From: CAYWMY01 sp046352935 | GTDB taxonomy: Bacteria; Pseudomonadota; Gammaproteobacteria; Steroidobacterales; Steroidobacteraceae | NCBI GenBank assembly: GCA_046352935.1 | Contig: JAXMGR010000007.1 | Coordinates: 124,001-188,000, forward strand | Direction: 5' to 3' | Length of the DNA: 64,000 nt | Shown here: one piece after another, positions 50,471 through 58,570 of the stretch | Layout of the letters: each line of letters starts with the position of its first letter | Numbering within the stretch: position 1 is the first letter of the stretch | Made by a program: the position numbers and the translations under genes | Notes under the pieces: model-generated | The model's input: only the letters and a program-made list of their open reading frames with translations | Database searches by the model: none | What the model was told of the DNA's origin: nothing

Positions 50471-50944
50471 AGGCCACCTGTTCGTGCACGGCGCGCGCGC
50501 CCAGCACCGTGCCGGTCGACGTGATGGTGAAGTAGCGCGCAAGCAGGGTTTCGCCGCCGGCGCCGAGGCCGGCCCGCGGGCGGCAGGCAGGGTGCCGCGC
50601 AGGGCAGCGGCGTGAGCCGCACGGCGAGCCGCGCCTGCGGCAGCAGCTCGGCGTCGAAGGCGGCGACCGGCCCGTCCAGCGCACCTGCGACCGGCGGCAC
50701 GGCGGTGCGCAGTGCGCGCGTGATGCCGGCCTCGGCGGCATCGAAAGCCTGGGCGCGGCGCTGGTCGTTGCCCGCCATCATCAATCCTGCGGTGGCGGCG
50801 GTCATGCCGGCCAGCCCGAGCAGCGTCAGCAGGAGCAGCAGCACGAGGCCCGCGCCGAGGACGGCGCCGCGCTCGGCGTGAGGAACCGGGTCGGGGCTGC
50901 GCACGCCGCCCCGGGTTGAAGCCGATGGCTGCGGGTCCGCTCAT
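50448..50944 (-). pseudogene. pilX: PilX minor pilin, frameshifted
   Basis: ATG 50944 overlaps the pilW stop (ATGA). The pilin helix GAVLGAGLVLLLLLTLLGLAG and MAGNDQRRAQAFDAAEAG are in a second frame, and the C-terminal GETLLARYFTITSTGTVLG with VAYVLTSAE in a third, ending at 50448. PilX-like minor pilins help prime pilus assembly. Two indels disrupt about 165 codons. Confidence 0.65.
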
Positions 50945-51900
50945 GGCGCCTGCTCCGCGACATTGCGCAGCCAGACCGTCGTCGTCGCGAGGACGCGCCG
51001 CCTGCGGTCGTCCGGCGGTGTGAACTCGCGGTTCGCATAGCGCAGGGGTGTCGTCGAGACCGGCCGGCCGTCGGGCTCGTCGCTCTCGGCGAGGACCCAC
51101 AGCCGCAGTGCGCGCAGATCCGCATCGCCGGGAACGGTCGCGGCACTCGACCAGGCGTCGACGGCCCGATCGCCGTCGTCGCGGCGGTCGAGCCCGAACT
51201 CCACCTGCAGGTCCGCGATGCCGGGCACCAGTTCCTCGTCCTGCATGGCCGGCGCGGCGCCGCCGACGAGCCGCTTGCGGCGCAGCGACGGCCGGCGGCG
51301 GCCCAGCGACGAGTCCGCGCTCACGTAGAAGACGCCGACCTCGACGTCGGTCAGGCGGGCGCCCGCGCCACCTTCGCGCCGGCCGTCGGCGAGCAGCCGG
51401 CCGCCCCCCGGCGTCGATTCCAGCTGCAGGCGTCCGTTCGCGGCGGGCGAGGGCCGGGTCGCGACGCGGCGCAGGGTCAGGGTGTCGCCGCCCGCGACCG
51501 CGCGGCCGAGAGGACCGGGGGCGCAGCCGAGCGCATGGATTGCGTCGAGTGCATAGCCGCCGTCCGCGGCCGCGATGGGGACCGCGACATCGAGCGCGAG
51601 CGAGCGATGCAGCATCCACCCACCGCGAGCCCGGCTGGTTCGGGCTGGCCCGCGGGCGTGGCGCCCGCGATCGGCGTGCCGAGGCCAGGGCGAGGCCGTA
51701 GTGCCCGGCATTGCGGGCTTCGCTCGCGAGCAGGTCGAGCGCGGTGCGCGCCGCCTCGTCGGCGCGCGCGAGGTGCTCGTTGTCGCCGTGCATCTCCTGG
51801 CGCCCGGTTGCGAGCAGCGCCACGAGCGCCGCGAGCAGCACGAGCCCGAGCGTGAGCGCGATGAAGGCGTTTCGACCAGCGCGAAGGCATGGGCCCTCGC
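50941..51900 (-). pseudogene. pilW: PilW minor pilin, frameshifted
   Basis: The prepilin piece HAFALVE is in one frame, its helix AFIALTLGLVLLAALVALLATG and ARTALDLLASEARNAGHYG in a second, and from about 51650 the C-terminal two thirds (GGWMLHRSLALDVAVPIAA, VEVGVFYVSADSSLG, PLRYANREFTP) return to the first, ending at TGA 50941-50943. The exact start is unclear because pilV and pilW ends meet near 51900. The protein would be a minor pilin of about 310 residues. Confidence 0.65.
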
Positions 51901-52348
51901 GGCTCGATCCTCGTCGCGGCCACGCGTTCCTCGCCAGGCCGCGTGTTCCAGCGCAGGCGCAGGCGATAGCCGGCCGCGGCTCCGTCGATGCGTTCGATCT
52001 CCGCGCCGGCATCGGTGCCGAGCAGCGCGTCCGCGCGCGCCTGCCAGCGTTCGGCCGCGGCGGCCGCCAGCCGCGGTTTCGCGCTCGCAGGCGGCCGGTG
52101 CCTCGCGACAGCGCGCTTCGAGTCCGCGCCGTTCAGCACCGCGAGCGCCGCCGCATGCCGCCGGTGAGCGCACGGATCTCCTCGCCGATGCCCGTGAGCA
52201 GCGTCGCGGCGCCGGATTCCCGGGCGGCTTCACGCTGCGTGCGCAGCCCGAGCACGAGCAGCGTGGCGATGCCGGCGAGGCCGATCCCGAACACGAGCGC
52301 CGCGATGAGCGTCTCGACGAGGGCCATGCCGCGTGCGCTCACGGGCAT
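51890..52348 (-). pseudogene. pilV: PilV minor pilin, frameshifted
   Basis: ATG 52348 opens a clear prepilin, ARGMALVETLIAALVFGIGL, that continues to GIGEEIRALTGGM and then stops at 52133. Homologous sequence resumes one frame over as ADSKRAVARHRPPASAKPRL and YRLRLRWNTRPGEERVAATR, running to near 51890. A single base change in the GCATGCGGCGGCG region explains the break. The intact gene would encode about 150 residues. It follows fimT directly. Confidence 0.7.
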
Positions 52349-52860
52349 CGCAGCGGCCTCCCGCTCGCATCTTCCGCCGAAGCGCGCGGCCGTCCCGTGC
52401 GGCTCACGATCACTGCATGGGGCGGCACCCGGCCCGTGGCGTCGCAGACGACGAGCGTCCCCGTGGTTCCGGAGCGGCCGGTGGGTTCGAACACGAAGGC
52501 CTCGCGGTTCGCGTCGCGTGTGAAGCCCCGGGCGGCGGCGCCGCGCAGGACGATACGCTCGCCGTCGTCCCGGGCGGGCGGGTCGTCGCGGTCGGCGTCG
52601 ATGAACACCAGGTAGGGCCCGCTCCAGTCGGCTCCGCCATCGCAGTCGGCGGATCCGGGACAGAGCACGGCCGGCCGGCCGGCCTCGGCGGCGGCGGCGC
52701 GGGCGAGGTGCATGGCGTGCAGCAGGTCATTGACGGCCCCCGTACGACGCGCACCCGAGAGCGCGGTGGCGAAGGAGGGCGCCGCCATGGCGGCGACCAG
52801 CCCCGCGAGTGCCACGGCACACAGCATTTCGACCAGCGTCAGTCCCTGACTTCGGCCCAT
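52339..52860 (-). CDS. fimT: FimT/GspH-type minor pilin
   Basis: 173 residues from ATG 52860 with GGAGGGA upstream. GLTLVEMLCAVALAGLVAAM is the prepilin peptide (Gly-1, Glu+5), and the GspH domain follows with HAMHLARAAAAEAGRPAVLC and a C-terminal RPLRCP giving a Cys pair. FimT-type pilins bind DNA or initiate pili in some species. It is the first gene of the minor-pilin operon and has an intact frame. Confidence 0.88.
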   Translation of the reverse strand: MGRSQGLTLVEMLCAVALAGLVAAMAAPSFATALSGARRTGAVNDLLHAMHLARAAAAEAGRPAVLCPGSADCDGGADWSGPYLVFIDADRDDPPARDDGERIVLRGAAARGFTRDANREAFVFEPTGRSGTTGTLVVCDATGRVPPHAVIVSRTGRPRASAEDASGRPLRCP

Positions 52861-52970
52861 GGCGGTTCCCTCCACCGGAACCGCAGGTTAGCTCCGCCGG
52901 GCTTCGAGCGGTGGCCGCAAAACTGCTGTATTGACACGGATTTGCGCGACCGGCCGCCCGGACCGACCGG

Positions 52971-53000
52971 TTGGCGGACTGAGTCCGGGTCGTATATATT
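52971..53000 (+). promoter_or_regulatory. Candidate promoter of the Fur-family gene
   Basis: TTGGCG at 52971-52976 and TATATA/TATATT at 52993-53000 are spaced 16-18 bp apart. The -10 lies only about 10 bases before the ATG at 53009, so transcription would start nearly at the start codon and the mRNA would be leaderless or almost so. No ribosome site is seen between. Confidence 0.45.
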
Positions 53001-53008
53001 TACGCCCC

Positions 53009-53443
53009 ATGAACGCCGTCAGACCCTTAGTCGCGGCCAGGCCCACGGGCTCGCTGCGCACCATGCTGGAACGGCACGACATCGTGCCGACATCGCAACG
53101 CCTCGTGATCGCGGGTGTGCTGTTCGAACGAGACCAGCACCTCACGGCCGAGCAGGTCCTCGCCGAGCTGCGCGCGAAGGGGCAGCGGGTCTCCAAGGCG
53201 ACGGTCTACAACACGCTGAACCTGTTCGCGGCGAAGGGGCTCATCCGGCCTCTGAACCTTGATCCGACGCGCTGTTCCTTCGATTCGAACATGACGCCGC
53301 ACTTCCATCTGTTCGAGGTCGATTCGGGCGAGATCCTCGACATCGCGCCCGAGGACATCCAGTTCACGCGGCTGCCGAGGCTGCCCGCCGACATGGAACT
53401 GCTCGGCATGGAAGTCGTGCTGCGCGTCCGGCGCAAGTCCTGA
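53009..53443 (+). CDS. Fur-family transcriptional regulator
   Basis: 144 residues. The winged helix is seen in MLERHDIVPTSQRLVIAGVL and VSKATVYNTLNLFAAKGLIR. The dimerisation domain includes NMTPHFHLFEVDSGEILDI, a His-rich metal site of the Fur/Irr type. The C-terminal CxxC zinc motifs of canonical Fur are absent, so it may be an Irr-like or structural-zinc-free member. It likely controls iron or haem uptake. Transcribed divergently from the pilus operon. Confidence 0.88.
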   Translation: MNAVRPLVAARPTGSLRTMLERHDIVPTSQRLVIAGVLFERDQHLTAEQVLAELRAKGQRVSKATVYNTLNLFAAKGLIRPLNLDPTRCSFDSNMTPHFHLFEVDSGEILDIAPEDIQFTRLPRLPADMELLGMEVVLRVRRKS

Positions 53444-53603
53444 TCCACAGGTCCTGACTCCGCTGCTCGTCGTGGCGCGGCGCGAGCGTTGCTGCTCGTC
53501 GGCCCGGCCCCTATACTGCGCGCCCTCGGGATCCGCTCCGGACCTTGATCCGGAACGGCCACGAGGCCCGCGGCACGCCGCGGGTGTCACGCTGATCCCT
53601 GAT

Positions 53604-53679
53604 GCCGGTGTAGCTCAGTTGGTAGAGCAGTCGCTTCGTAAGCGAGAGGTCGGGAGTTCAAGTCTCTCCACCGGCACCA
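53604..53679 (+). tRNA. tRNA-Thr (CGU anticodon)
   Basis: A full cloverleaf: acceptor GCCGGTG pairs with CACCGGC, D arm GCTCAGTTGGTAGAGC, anticodon stem TCGCT/AGCGA with loop TTCGTAA (anticodon CGT), and a T arm around TTCAAGT. CCA is encoded at 53677-53679. It decodes ACG, a common Thr codon in this GC-rich genome. Confidence 0.96.
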
Positions 53680-53862
53680 TCCCTCCCGTTCATCCGCAAT
53701 GACCCGTTGACTGCGGCCGCGACGGTCGCGATGCCATGCGCACGGGCGCCGGCGCGCCAGTCGTGGGTTCGCGGCCGTGTCGGCGCGCTCGACCGCTCCT
53801 GTAAGATCGATGACACGGAATTCCGTGCATCTGATCGACCTGAATCATCGACGGGGGAAAAC

Positions 53863-54639
53863 ATGGCTGAGCAGCAACAACTCCTGGGGCGGGTGGCGTT
53901 CGTGACGGGCGCGGCCTCGGGCATCAGCGCGGCGGTCGCCCGGCGGCTCGCCGCGGCCGGAGCCCGCGTCGTGCTGGCCGACGTGGACGAGGCCGGCGGC
54001 AGGAAGGTCGCGGCCGGAATCGGTGGTGATGCCTGCTTCATGCGCCTCGACGTCGCGAGCGAGGACGGCTGGAAGGAGTGCATGGCGGCCACCGTGCAGC
54101 GCTTCGGTGCGCTGCACGTGCTGGTGAACGGTGCCGGGATCAATCCGACCGGCAACATCTCCGACGTCAGCTTCGCCGACTGGCGGCGCGTCTTCGGCGT
54201 GAACTGCGACGGCATGTTCCTCGGCTGCAAGTACGGCGTGAAGACGATGATGGAGACCTCGCCGAAGGGTGGCGCCATCGTCAACATCACCTCGCCGATG
54301 GGCGATCGCGTGTCGTCGGTGCTCACGGCCTACAGCGCCTCGAAGGCCGCTGCGCAGGCGCTGACCAAGTCGGTCGCGCTGTACTGCGCCGAGCAGAAGA
54401 CCGGCATCCGCTGCAACGCCGTGCAGCCGGGCACCATCCTCACGCCGATGGTGCAGCGTTACATCGACGTCGCGCCCGATCCGGAGGCGATGCTGCAGCA
54501 CGTGAAGACCATGCAGCCGATGGGGCGCGTCGGCGAAGCGAACGAGGTGGCGGAAGCGGTGCTGTTCCTCGCCTCCGACGCGGCGTCCTTCATCACGGGC
54601 GTCAAGCTGCCCGTGGACGGGGGCTATCTCGCGTTGTGA
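53863..54639 (+). CDS. Short-chain dehydrogenase/reductase
   Basis: 258 residues from ATG 53863. GRVAFVTGAASGISAAVARR is the cofactor motif, with Ser replacing the last Gly of the usual TGxxxGIG. LVNGAGINPTG is the NNAG variant, IVNITSPMG the catalytic Ser strand, and YSASKAAAQAL the Y-x3-K pair. GVKLPVDGGYLAL is the family C-terminus. An NAD(P)-dependent oxidoreductase is certain; the substrate is unknown. Confidence 0.9.
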   Translation: MAEQQQLLGRVAFVTGAASGISAAVARRLAAAGARVVLADVDEAGGRKVAAGIGGDACFMRLDVASEDGWKECMAATVQRFGALHVLVNGAGINPTGNISDVSFADWRRVFGVNCDGMFLGCKYGVKTMMETSPKGGAIVNITSPMGDRVSSVLTAYSASKAAAQALTKSVALYCAEQKTGIRCNAVQPGTILTPMVQRYIDVAPDPEAMLQHVKTMQPMGRVGEANEVAEAVLFLASDAASFITGVKLPVDGGYLAL

Positions 54640-54771
54640 ATGCGCGGATCGACGGCCGTAGATGAATGGAACCGGTTCCGGACGTCGACGTGCCGATCGG
54701 TCGGAACCGCGCTCGTTGATCATTGATCTCGGGCGAGCTCGCAGCCGCCGTGCCGGCGGGAGGCCGCCGGC

Positions 54772-55659
54772 ATGAACGTCCGATTCCGCGCGCCCTCCCT
54801 GCCGCCGTGGCTACGCGTCCTGTCGTGCGTGCCGTTCCGCGCCGGGTACGCGCTCGCGGACGGGCTCGCGTTCATCGCCGCGTACGTCGGTTTCCACCGG
54901 CGTGCGCGCGTACGCGAACAGCTCGCGCGCTGCTTCCCCGGCATGACGGCGGCCGCGCTGCGCGGTGCAGTGCGGGACTGCTATCGCAACGTCTTCGATG
55001 TTCTCGTCGAGGTCGTGCAAGGCTGTCGCCTCGATGCCGCCGCGCTCGGCGAGCGCGTGACGATCGAGGGGCTGGAGCCCCTGCGCGCACACTTCGCGGC
55101 CGGGCAGTCCGTGCTGCTGGTCGGGGCGCATTACGCGAACTGGGAGTGGATGCTGCTCGCGCTGTCCGCGGGGTTCGAGGTGCCGCTGACGGCGGCCTAC
55201 AAGCCGCTGCACGATGCCCGGGCGGACCGCCTGCTGCGCACCCTGCGCGGCCGCTTCGGTGCGGAGCTCGTGCCTGCGAAGGAACTCTTCAACGACGTCA
55301 TGCGCCGCCGCGGCGAAGTGCGCGCCATCGCGCTGGTCGCCGACCAGGACCCCGTGTCCGCGGAGCTGCGGCATTTCACGACCTTCCTCGGGCAGGAGAC
55401 CGCGTTCTACATGGGCGCCGAGATGATCGCGCGCGCGGCGCGACTCCCCGTGTATGTCGCGCTCATGCGTCGCGTGGCGCGCGGCCGCTACCGGCTCACG
55501 ATCGAGCTGCTCGCGGCGCAGGACGAGCGCCCGGCGCAGGGCGCCGTCACGGAGCGCTACGCGCGGTGCATCGAGGCGCTGATCCGCGAGCATCCCGCCG
55601 ACTGGATGTGGTTGCACCGACGCTGGAAGGTGAGGAAGTCCGTATACGATCCGTCGTGA
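54772..55659 (+). CDS. LpxL/HtrB-like lipid A acyltransferase
   Basis: 295 residues. LLVGAHYANWEWMLLAL contains the H-x4-D/E motif of the LPLAT family (His with a nearby Glu), and VADQDPVSAELRHFTTFLGQ with GAEMIARAARLPVYVALM are other conserved stretches; HPADWMWLHRRWK is the typical C-terminus. It probably adds a secondary fatty acid to lipid A or a related lipid. A GTGA overlap with a possible start of the next gene suggests coupling. Confidence 0.88.
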   Translation: MNVRFRAPSLPPWLRVLSCVPFRAGYALADGLAFIAAYVGFHRRARVREQLARCFPGMTAAALRGAVRDCYRNVFDVLVEVVQGCRLDAAALGERVTIEGLEPLRAHFAAGQSVLLVGAHYANWEWMLLALSAGFEVPLTAAYKPLHDARADRLLRTLRGRFGAELVPAKELFNDVMRRRGEVRAIALVADQDPVSAELRHFTTFLGQETAFYMGAEMIARAARLPVYVALMRRVARGRYRLTIELLAAQDERPAQGAVTERYARCIEALIREHPADWMWLHRRWKVRKSVYDPS

Positions 55660-55733
55660 GAGTCTGGAACCATCGCGGGGCGGTGGCGCGTTGCCGAAGA
55701 CACGGCATCGCTGCGGCGTCTGGAGGTGCGGGC

Positions 55734-57059
55734 GTGGGACTGCTGTTTCGCGGCGTGGTGTGGTTCGGCCTGTACTGCGCGTTGCTGCTGCTGCCGCTCT
55801 CGGTGGCGTTCGTCGCCGATCCCGTCGGCGTCCCGCGGTCCCTTGCCGTCGAGTTCAGCGTCGCCGCAGGCTTCATCGCGTTCGCGGTGCTGACGGTCGA
55901 GTTCGCGCTGGTCTCGCGCCTGAAGGCCGCGTCCGCGCCGTTCGGCACCGACGCGCTGATGCTGTTCCACCGCCAGATGGGTCTCGCCGCGGCGGCGTTC
56001 GTCGTCCTGCACGTGGTCGTGCTGCTCGGCCCGGGTGGGCGCGAAGACCTCGGGATGCGCCTCGCGGCGCGCGGCGCCGCCGCGGGGGGCGTCGTTGCGG
56101 TGGTCGCGCTCGCCCTGCTGATCGTCACGGCGCTCGCGCGGCGCCGGCTGCGGCTGCCCTACGAGGCCTGGCAGGTCCTGCACGTCGTCACGGCGGTAGC
56201 GGTCGTGGCGGCATCGCTCGTGCACCTGCTCGCGATCGACGGCTACATGCGCGCGACTGGTGTGAGGGTCGCCGTGCTGCTGTACGTCGTGTCGTTCGCC
56301 GCGCTGCTGCTGTACTACCGGCTGCTGCGTCCGCTGCGTCTGCTGCGCCGGTCCTGCGAAGTGATCGAGAACCGCGACGAGGGCGGGGACACGCGCACGC
56401 TCGTGCTGCGGCCCGCAGGCTGGCGCGGCTTCGCATTCGAGCCAGGGCAGTTCGGCTGGCTCGTCACCGGGCGCACGCCCTTCGCGATCGAGCAGCATCC
56501 CGTGAGCTTCTCGTCCTCCGCGGAACGTCAGCCGGGCGATGCCTTCGAGATGTCCATCAAGGCGCTGGGTGACTGGTCCGGCGAAGTCGTGCCGCGCCTC
56601 GCGCCGGGCGCGCGGGTCCGGGTCGATGCCGCCTACGGCGCGTTCACGCCCGATCGCATGCCGGCGCAGGGCTTCGTGCTGATCGCGGGCGGCATCGGCA
56701 TCACGCCGATGCGCTCCATCCTGCTCACGCTGCGCGACCGCCGGGACCTGCGCCCGGTGCTGCTGATCCATGCGGCGAACCGCCCGGAGCGCCTGCTCTT
56801 CGGCGCGGAGATCGAGGCACTGCGCGGTGCGATGAACCTCACCGTGGTGCCCGTGTTCGAAGCGCCACCCGCGGGCTGGGAAGGCGAATCAGGATTCGTG
56901 ACGCGCGGGCTGATCGAGCGACACCTGCCCGCGCAGTTCCGCCGCTTCCAGTTCTTCGTCTGCGGGCCGCCGCCGATGATGGACGTGGTGGAAGCGTCGC
57001 TCGTGTCGCTCGGTGTGCCGCAGGAGCGGATCACCACCGAGCGCTTCGACATGATCTGA
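55734..57059 (+). CDS. Ferric-reductase-like flavocytochrome (NAD(P)H-linked)
   Basis: 441 residues from GTG 55734 (GGAGGT upstream); an alternative GTG at 55656 would overlap the acyltransferase stop. Six membrane spans hold His residues in LFHRQMGLA, VLHVVVLL, VLHVVTAVA and VHLLAIDGY, suitable for two b-type haems. The C-terminal FNR-like half has EQHPVSFSSSAER (FAD), LIAGGIGITPMRSILL (NAD) and FVCGPPPMMD. It moves electrons from NAD(P)H across the membrane. The next gene is a small cytochrome c, a plausible acceptor. Confidence 0.87.
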   Translation: MGLLFRGVVWFGLYCALLLLPLSVAFVADPVGVPRSLAVEFSVAAGFIAFAVLTVEFALVSRLKAASAPFGTDALMLFHRQMGLAAAAFVVLHVVVLLGPGGREDLGMRLAARGAAAGGVVAVVALALLIVTALARRRLRLPYEAWQVLHVVTAVAVVAASLVHLLAIDGYMRATGVRVAVLLYVVSFAALLLYYRLLRPLRLLRRSCEVIENRDEGGDTRTLVLRPAGWRGFAFEPGQFGWLVTGRTPFAIEQHPVSFSSSAERQPGDAFEMSIKALGDWSGEVVPRLAPGARVRVDAAYGAFTPDRMPAQGFVLIAGGIGITPMRSILLTLRDRRDLRPVLLIHAANRPERLLFGAEIEALRGAMNLTVVPVFEAPPAGWEGESGFVTRGLIERHLPAQFRRFQFFVCGPPPMMDVVEASLVSLGVPQERITTERFDMI

Positions 57060-57065
57060 ACCACC

Positions 57066-57419
57066 ATGACGCATCTCGTCGTCAACCGCGTCGTGATCGC
57101 CCTGTGTGTGCTGGCGCTCTTCTGTGCGGCGGCGTTCGCGTGGCTCGTCGCGCGGGATGCGGCGCCGCCTGTGGCTGCAGCCGCCGCGCGCAGTCCCGGC
57201 GCAGCGCCCGTGCCGGCGGCGCAGCCGGGCGCCGCGCTCTTCGAGCAGCACTGCGCGCGCTGTCACGAACCCGTGGAAGCGGCCCTCGCGCTGCGTGACG
57301 CGGCGGCGGATCCGGATGTGGCGTCGGCGCGGCTGCTCGATTTCCTGAAGGAGCACGGTCGCGCGACGGCAGCCGAGGACGCTGCGATCGTGGCGTGGCT
57401 GCGCCAGCCAGCGAGCTGA
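57066..57419 (+). CDS. Membrane-anchored monohaem cytochrome c
   Basis: 117 residues starting six bases after the flavocytochrome. VVIALCVLALFCAAAFAWLV is an uncleaved anchor or signal, followed by an Ala/Pro linker and CARCH, the only haem motif. It has no obvious Met ligand in the C-terminal part. It probably takes electrons from the preceding ferric-reductase-like protein to the periplasm. Confidence 0.8.
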   Translation: MTHLVVNRVVIALCVLALFCAAAFAWLVARDAAPPVAAAAARSPGAAPVPAAQPGAALFEQHCARCHEPVEAALALRDAAADPDVASARLLDFLKEHGRATAAEDAAIVAWLRQPAS

Positions 57420-57557
57420 TCGCTGCCCGCTCGCTGTCTGGATATGGCGACCCCCGTCAGTCGAATCGGCGCTCCGTTCGCCCTACCGTGTCTTGCAGTG
57501 GCGTGGGCCCGGATCCCGCGGGCGGATCCGGCGCGCGACGACGATGCGGAGGTGTTT

Positions 57558-58514
57558 ATGTCAATCCGGAATCGCACGACTGCGGGTGTCCTGCTCCTGG
57601 CTCTCACGACGCTGGGTCTCGTCGCCTGCGGCGGCGGCAGCGGAGGCGGCGGTGGGTCCGCCATGGGCGCGATGTCGGTGAGTCTCACGGACGCGCCTCT
57701 CGACGACGCGCAGGAGGTCTGGATCCAGGTCCGCGGCATCGCGTTCAAGCGCGAGGGCGCGGCGCCGGAGGTCGTACAGAACCTGACGCCCTCGCCACGC
57801 CGCCTCGATCTGCTCGAGTACCAGCAGGGCCGCGTCGCCGTGCTGCTCGACCACGTGCCGTTCGAGGCCGGCCGCTACGAGTGGCTGCGCCTCATCGTCG
57901 ACACGGAGGCGAACGTGCGCGATTCGTACCTCATGATCGACGGACAGGAATGCGAGCTGCGCGTGCCCAGCGGCTCCGAGTCGGGCCTCAAGCTCAATCG
58001 CGGCTTCACGGTGCCGGCGTCGGGAAGTCTCGCGCTCACCATCGACTTCGACCTGCGCAAGTCCGTCCATGCGCCGCCCGGACAGGCCAGCGGCGCCTGC
58101 GCGCAGGGATACCTGCTGCGGCCGACGCTGCGAGTCGTCGACGACGCGGCCGTGGGTGCGCTCGCGGGCCAGGTCACGTTCGCTTCGGGCAGTGTGCCGG
58201 TCGACTGCAGGCCCAGGCTGTATGTCTACGAGGGCACGGTCACGCCGGACGATCTCGAGGAGTCGACGGCCGCGAATCCGGACGTCGATCCGCTGGCCGT
58301 GGTGGAGGTCGAGATCCCCGACGGCGGCAGCACGGGCACGTACAAGGCCGCGTTCCTGCCGGGCGGCAGCTACACCGCGGCCTTCACCTGCGACGACGAC
58401 ACGAGTGCCGACGAGACGCTCGCATTCACGCCCGCCGCGGGCATGGCTGTGACGGTGCAGAACAACCTCATCACGCAGGGCGATATCACGGTGCCGGCGC
58501 CCGCGGGGCCGTGA
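57558..58514 (+). CDS. DUF4382 lipoprotein
   Basis: 318 residues with GGAGGT before the ATG. The signal peptide ends in a lipobox LVACGGGS followed by a Gly-rich linker. MGAMSVSLTDAPLDDAQEVW and RVAVLLDHVPFEAGRYEWLRL are the DUF4382 signature; a second, beta-rich domain (Cna/carboxypeptidase-regulatory-like) covers the last 130 residues. It is exported and lipid-anchored. Function unknown. Confidence 0.88.
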   Translation: MSIRNRTTAGVLLLALTTLGLVACGGGSGGGGGSAMGAMSVSLTDAPLDDAQEVWIQVRGIAFKREGAAPEVVQNLTPSPRRLDLLEYQQGRVAVLLDHVPFEAGRYEWLRLIVDTEANVRDSYLMIDGQECELRVPSGSESGLKLNRGFTVPASGSLALTIDFDLRKSVHAPPGQASGACAQGYLLRPTLRVVDDAAVGALAGQVTFASGSVPVDCRPRLYVYEGTVTPDDLEESTAANPDVDPLAVVEVEIPDGGSTGTYKAAFLPGGSYTAAFTCDDDTSADETLAFTPAAGMAVTVQNNLITQGDITVPAPAGP

Positions 58515-58570
58515 ACGGCGCGGGCCTGGACGAGAGTGCGGCCGGGACGGCCAAGGCCCGGCTGCCGTCG

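Noticed and set aside
47051..52012. Single 1653-codon frame across the pilus cluster
   Set aside because: Only parts of it (pilE, pieces of pilW and pilY1) are real; the joins are out of register with gene homology.
53604..53679. Island attachment site at tRNA-Thr
   Set aside because: No integrase and no repeat of the tRNA 3' end was seen in the flanking kilobases.
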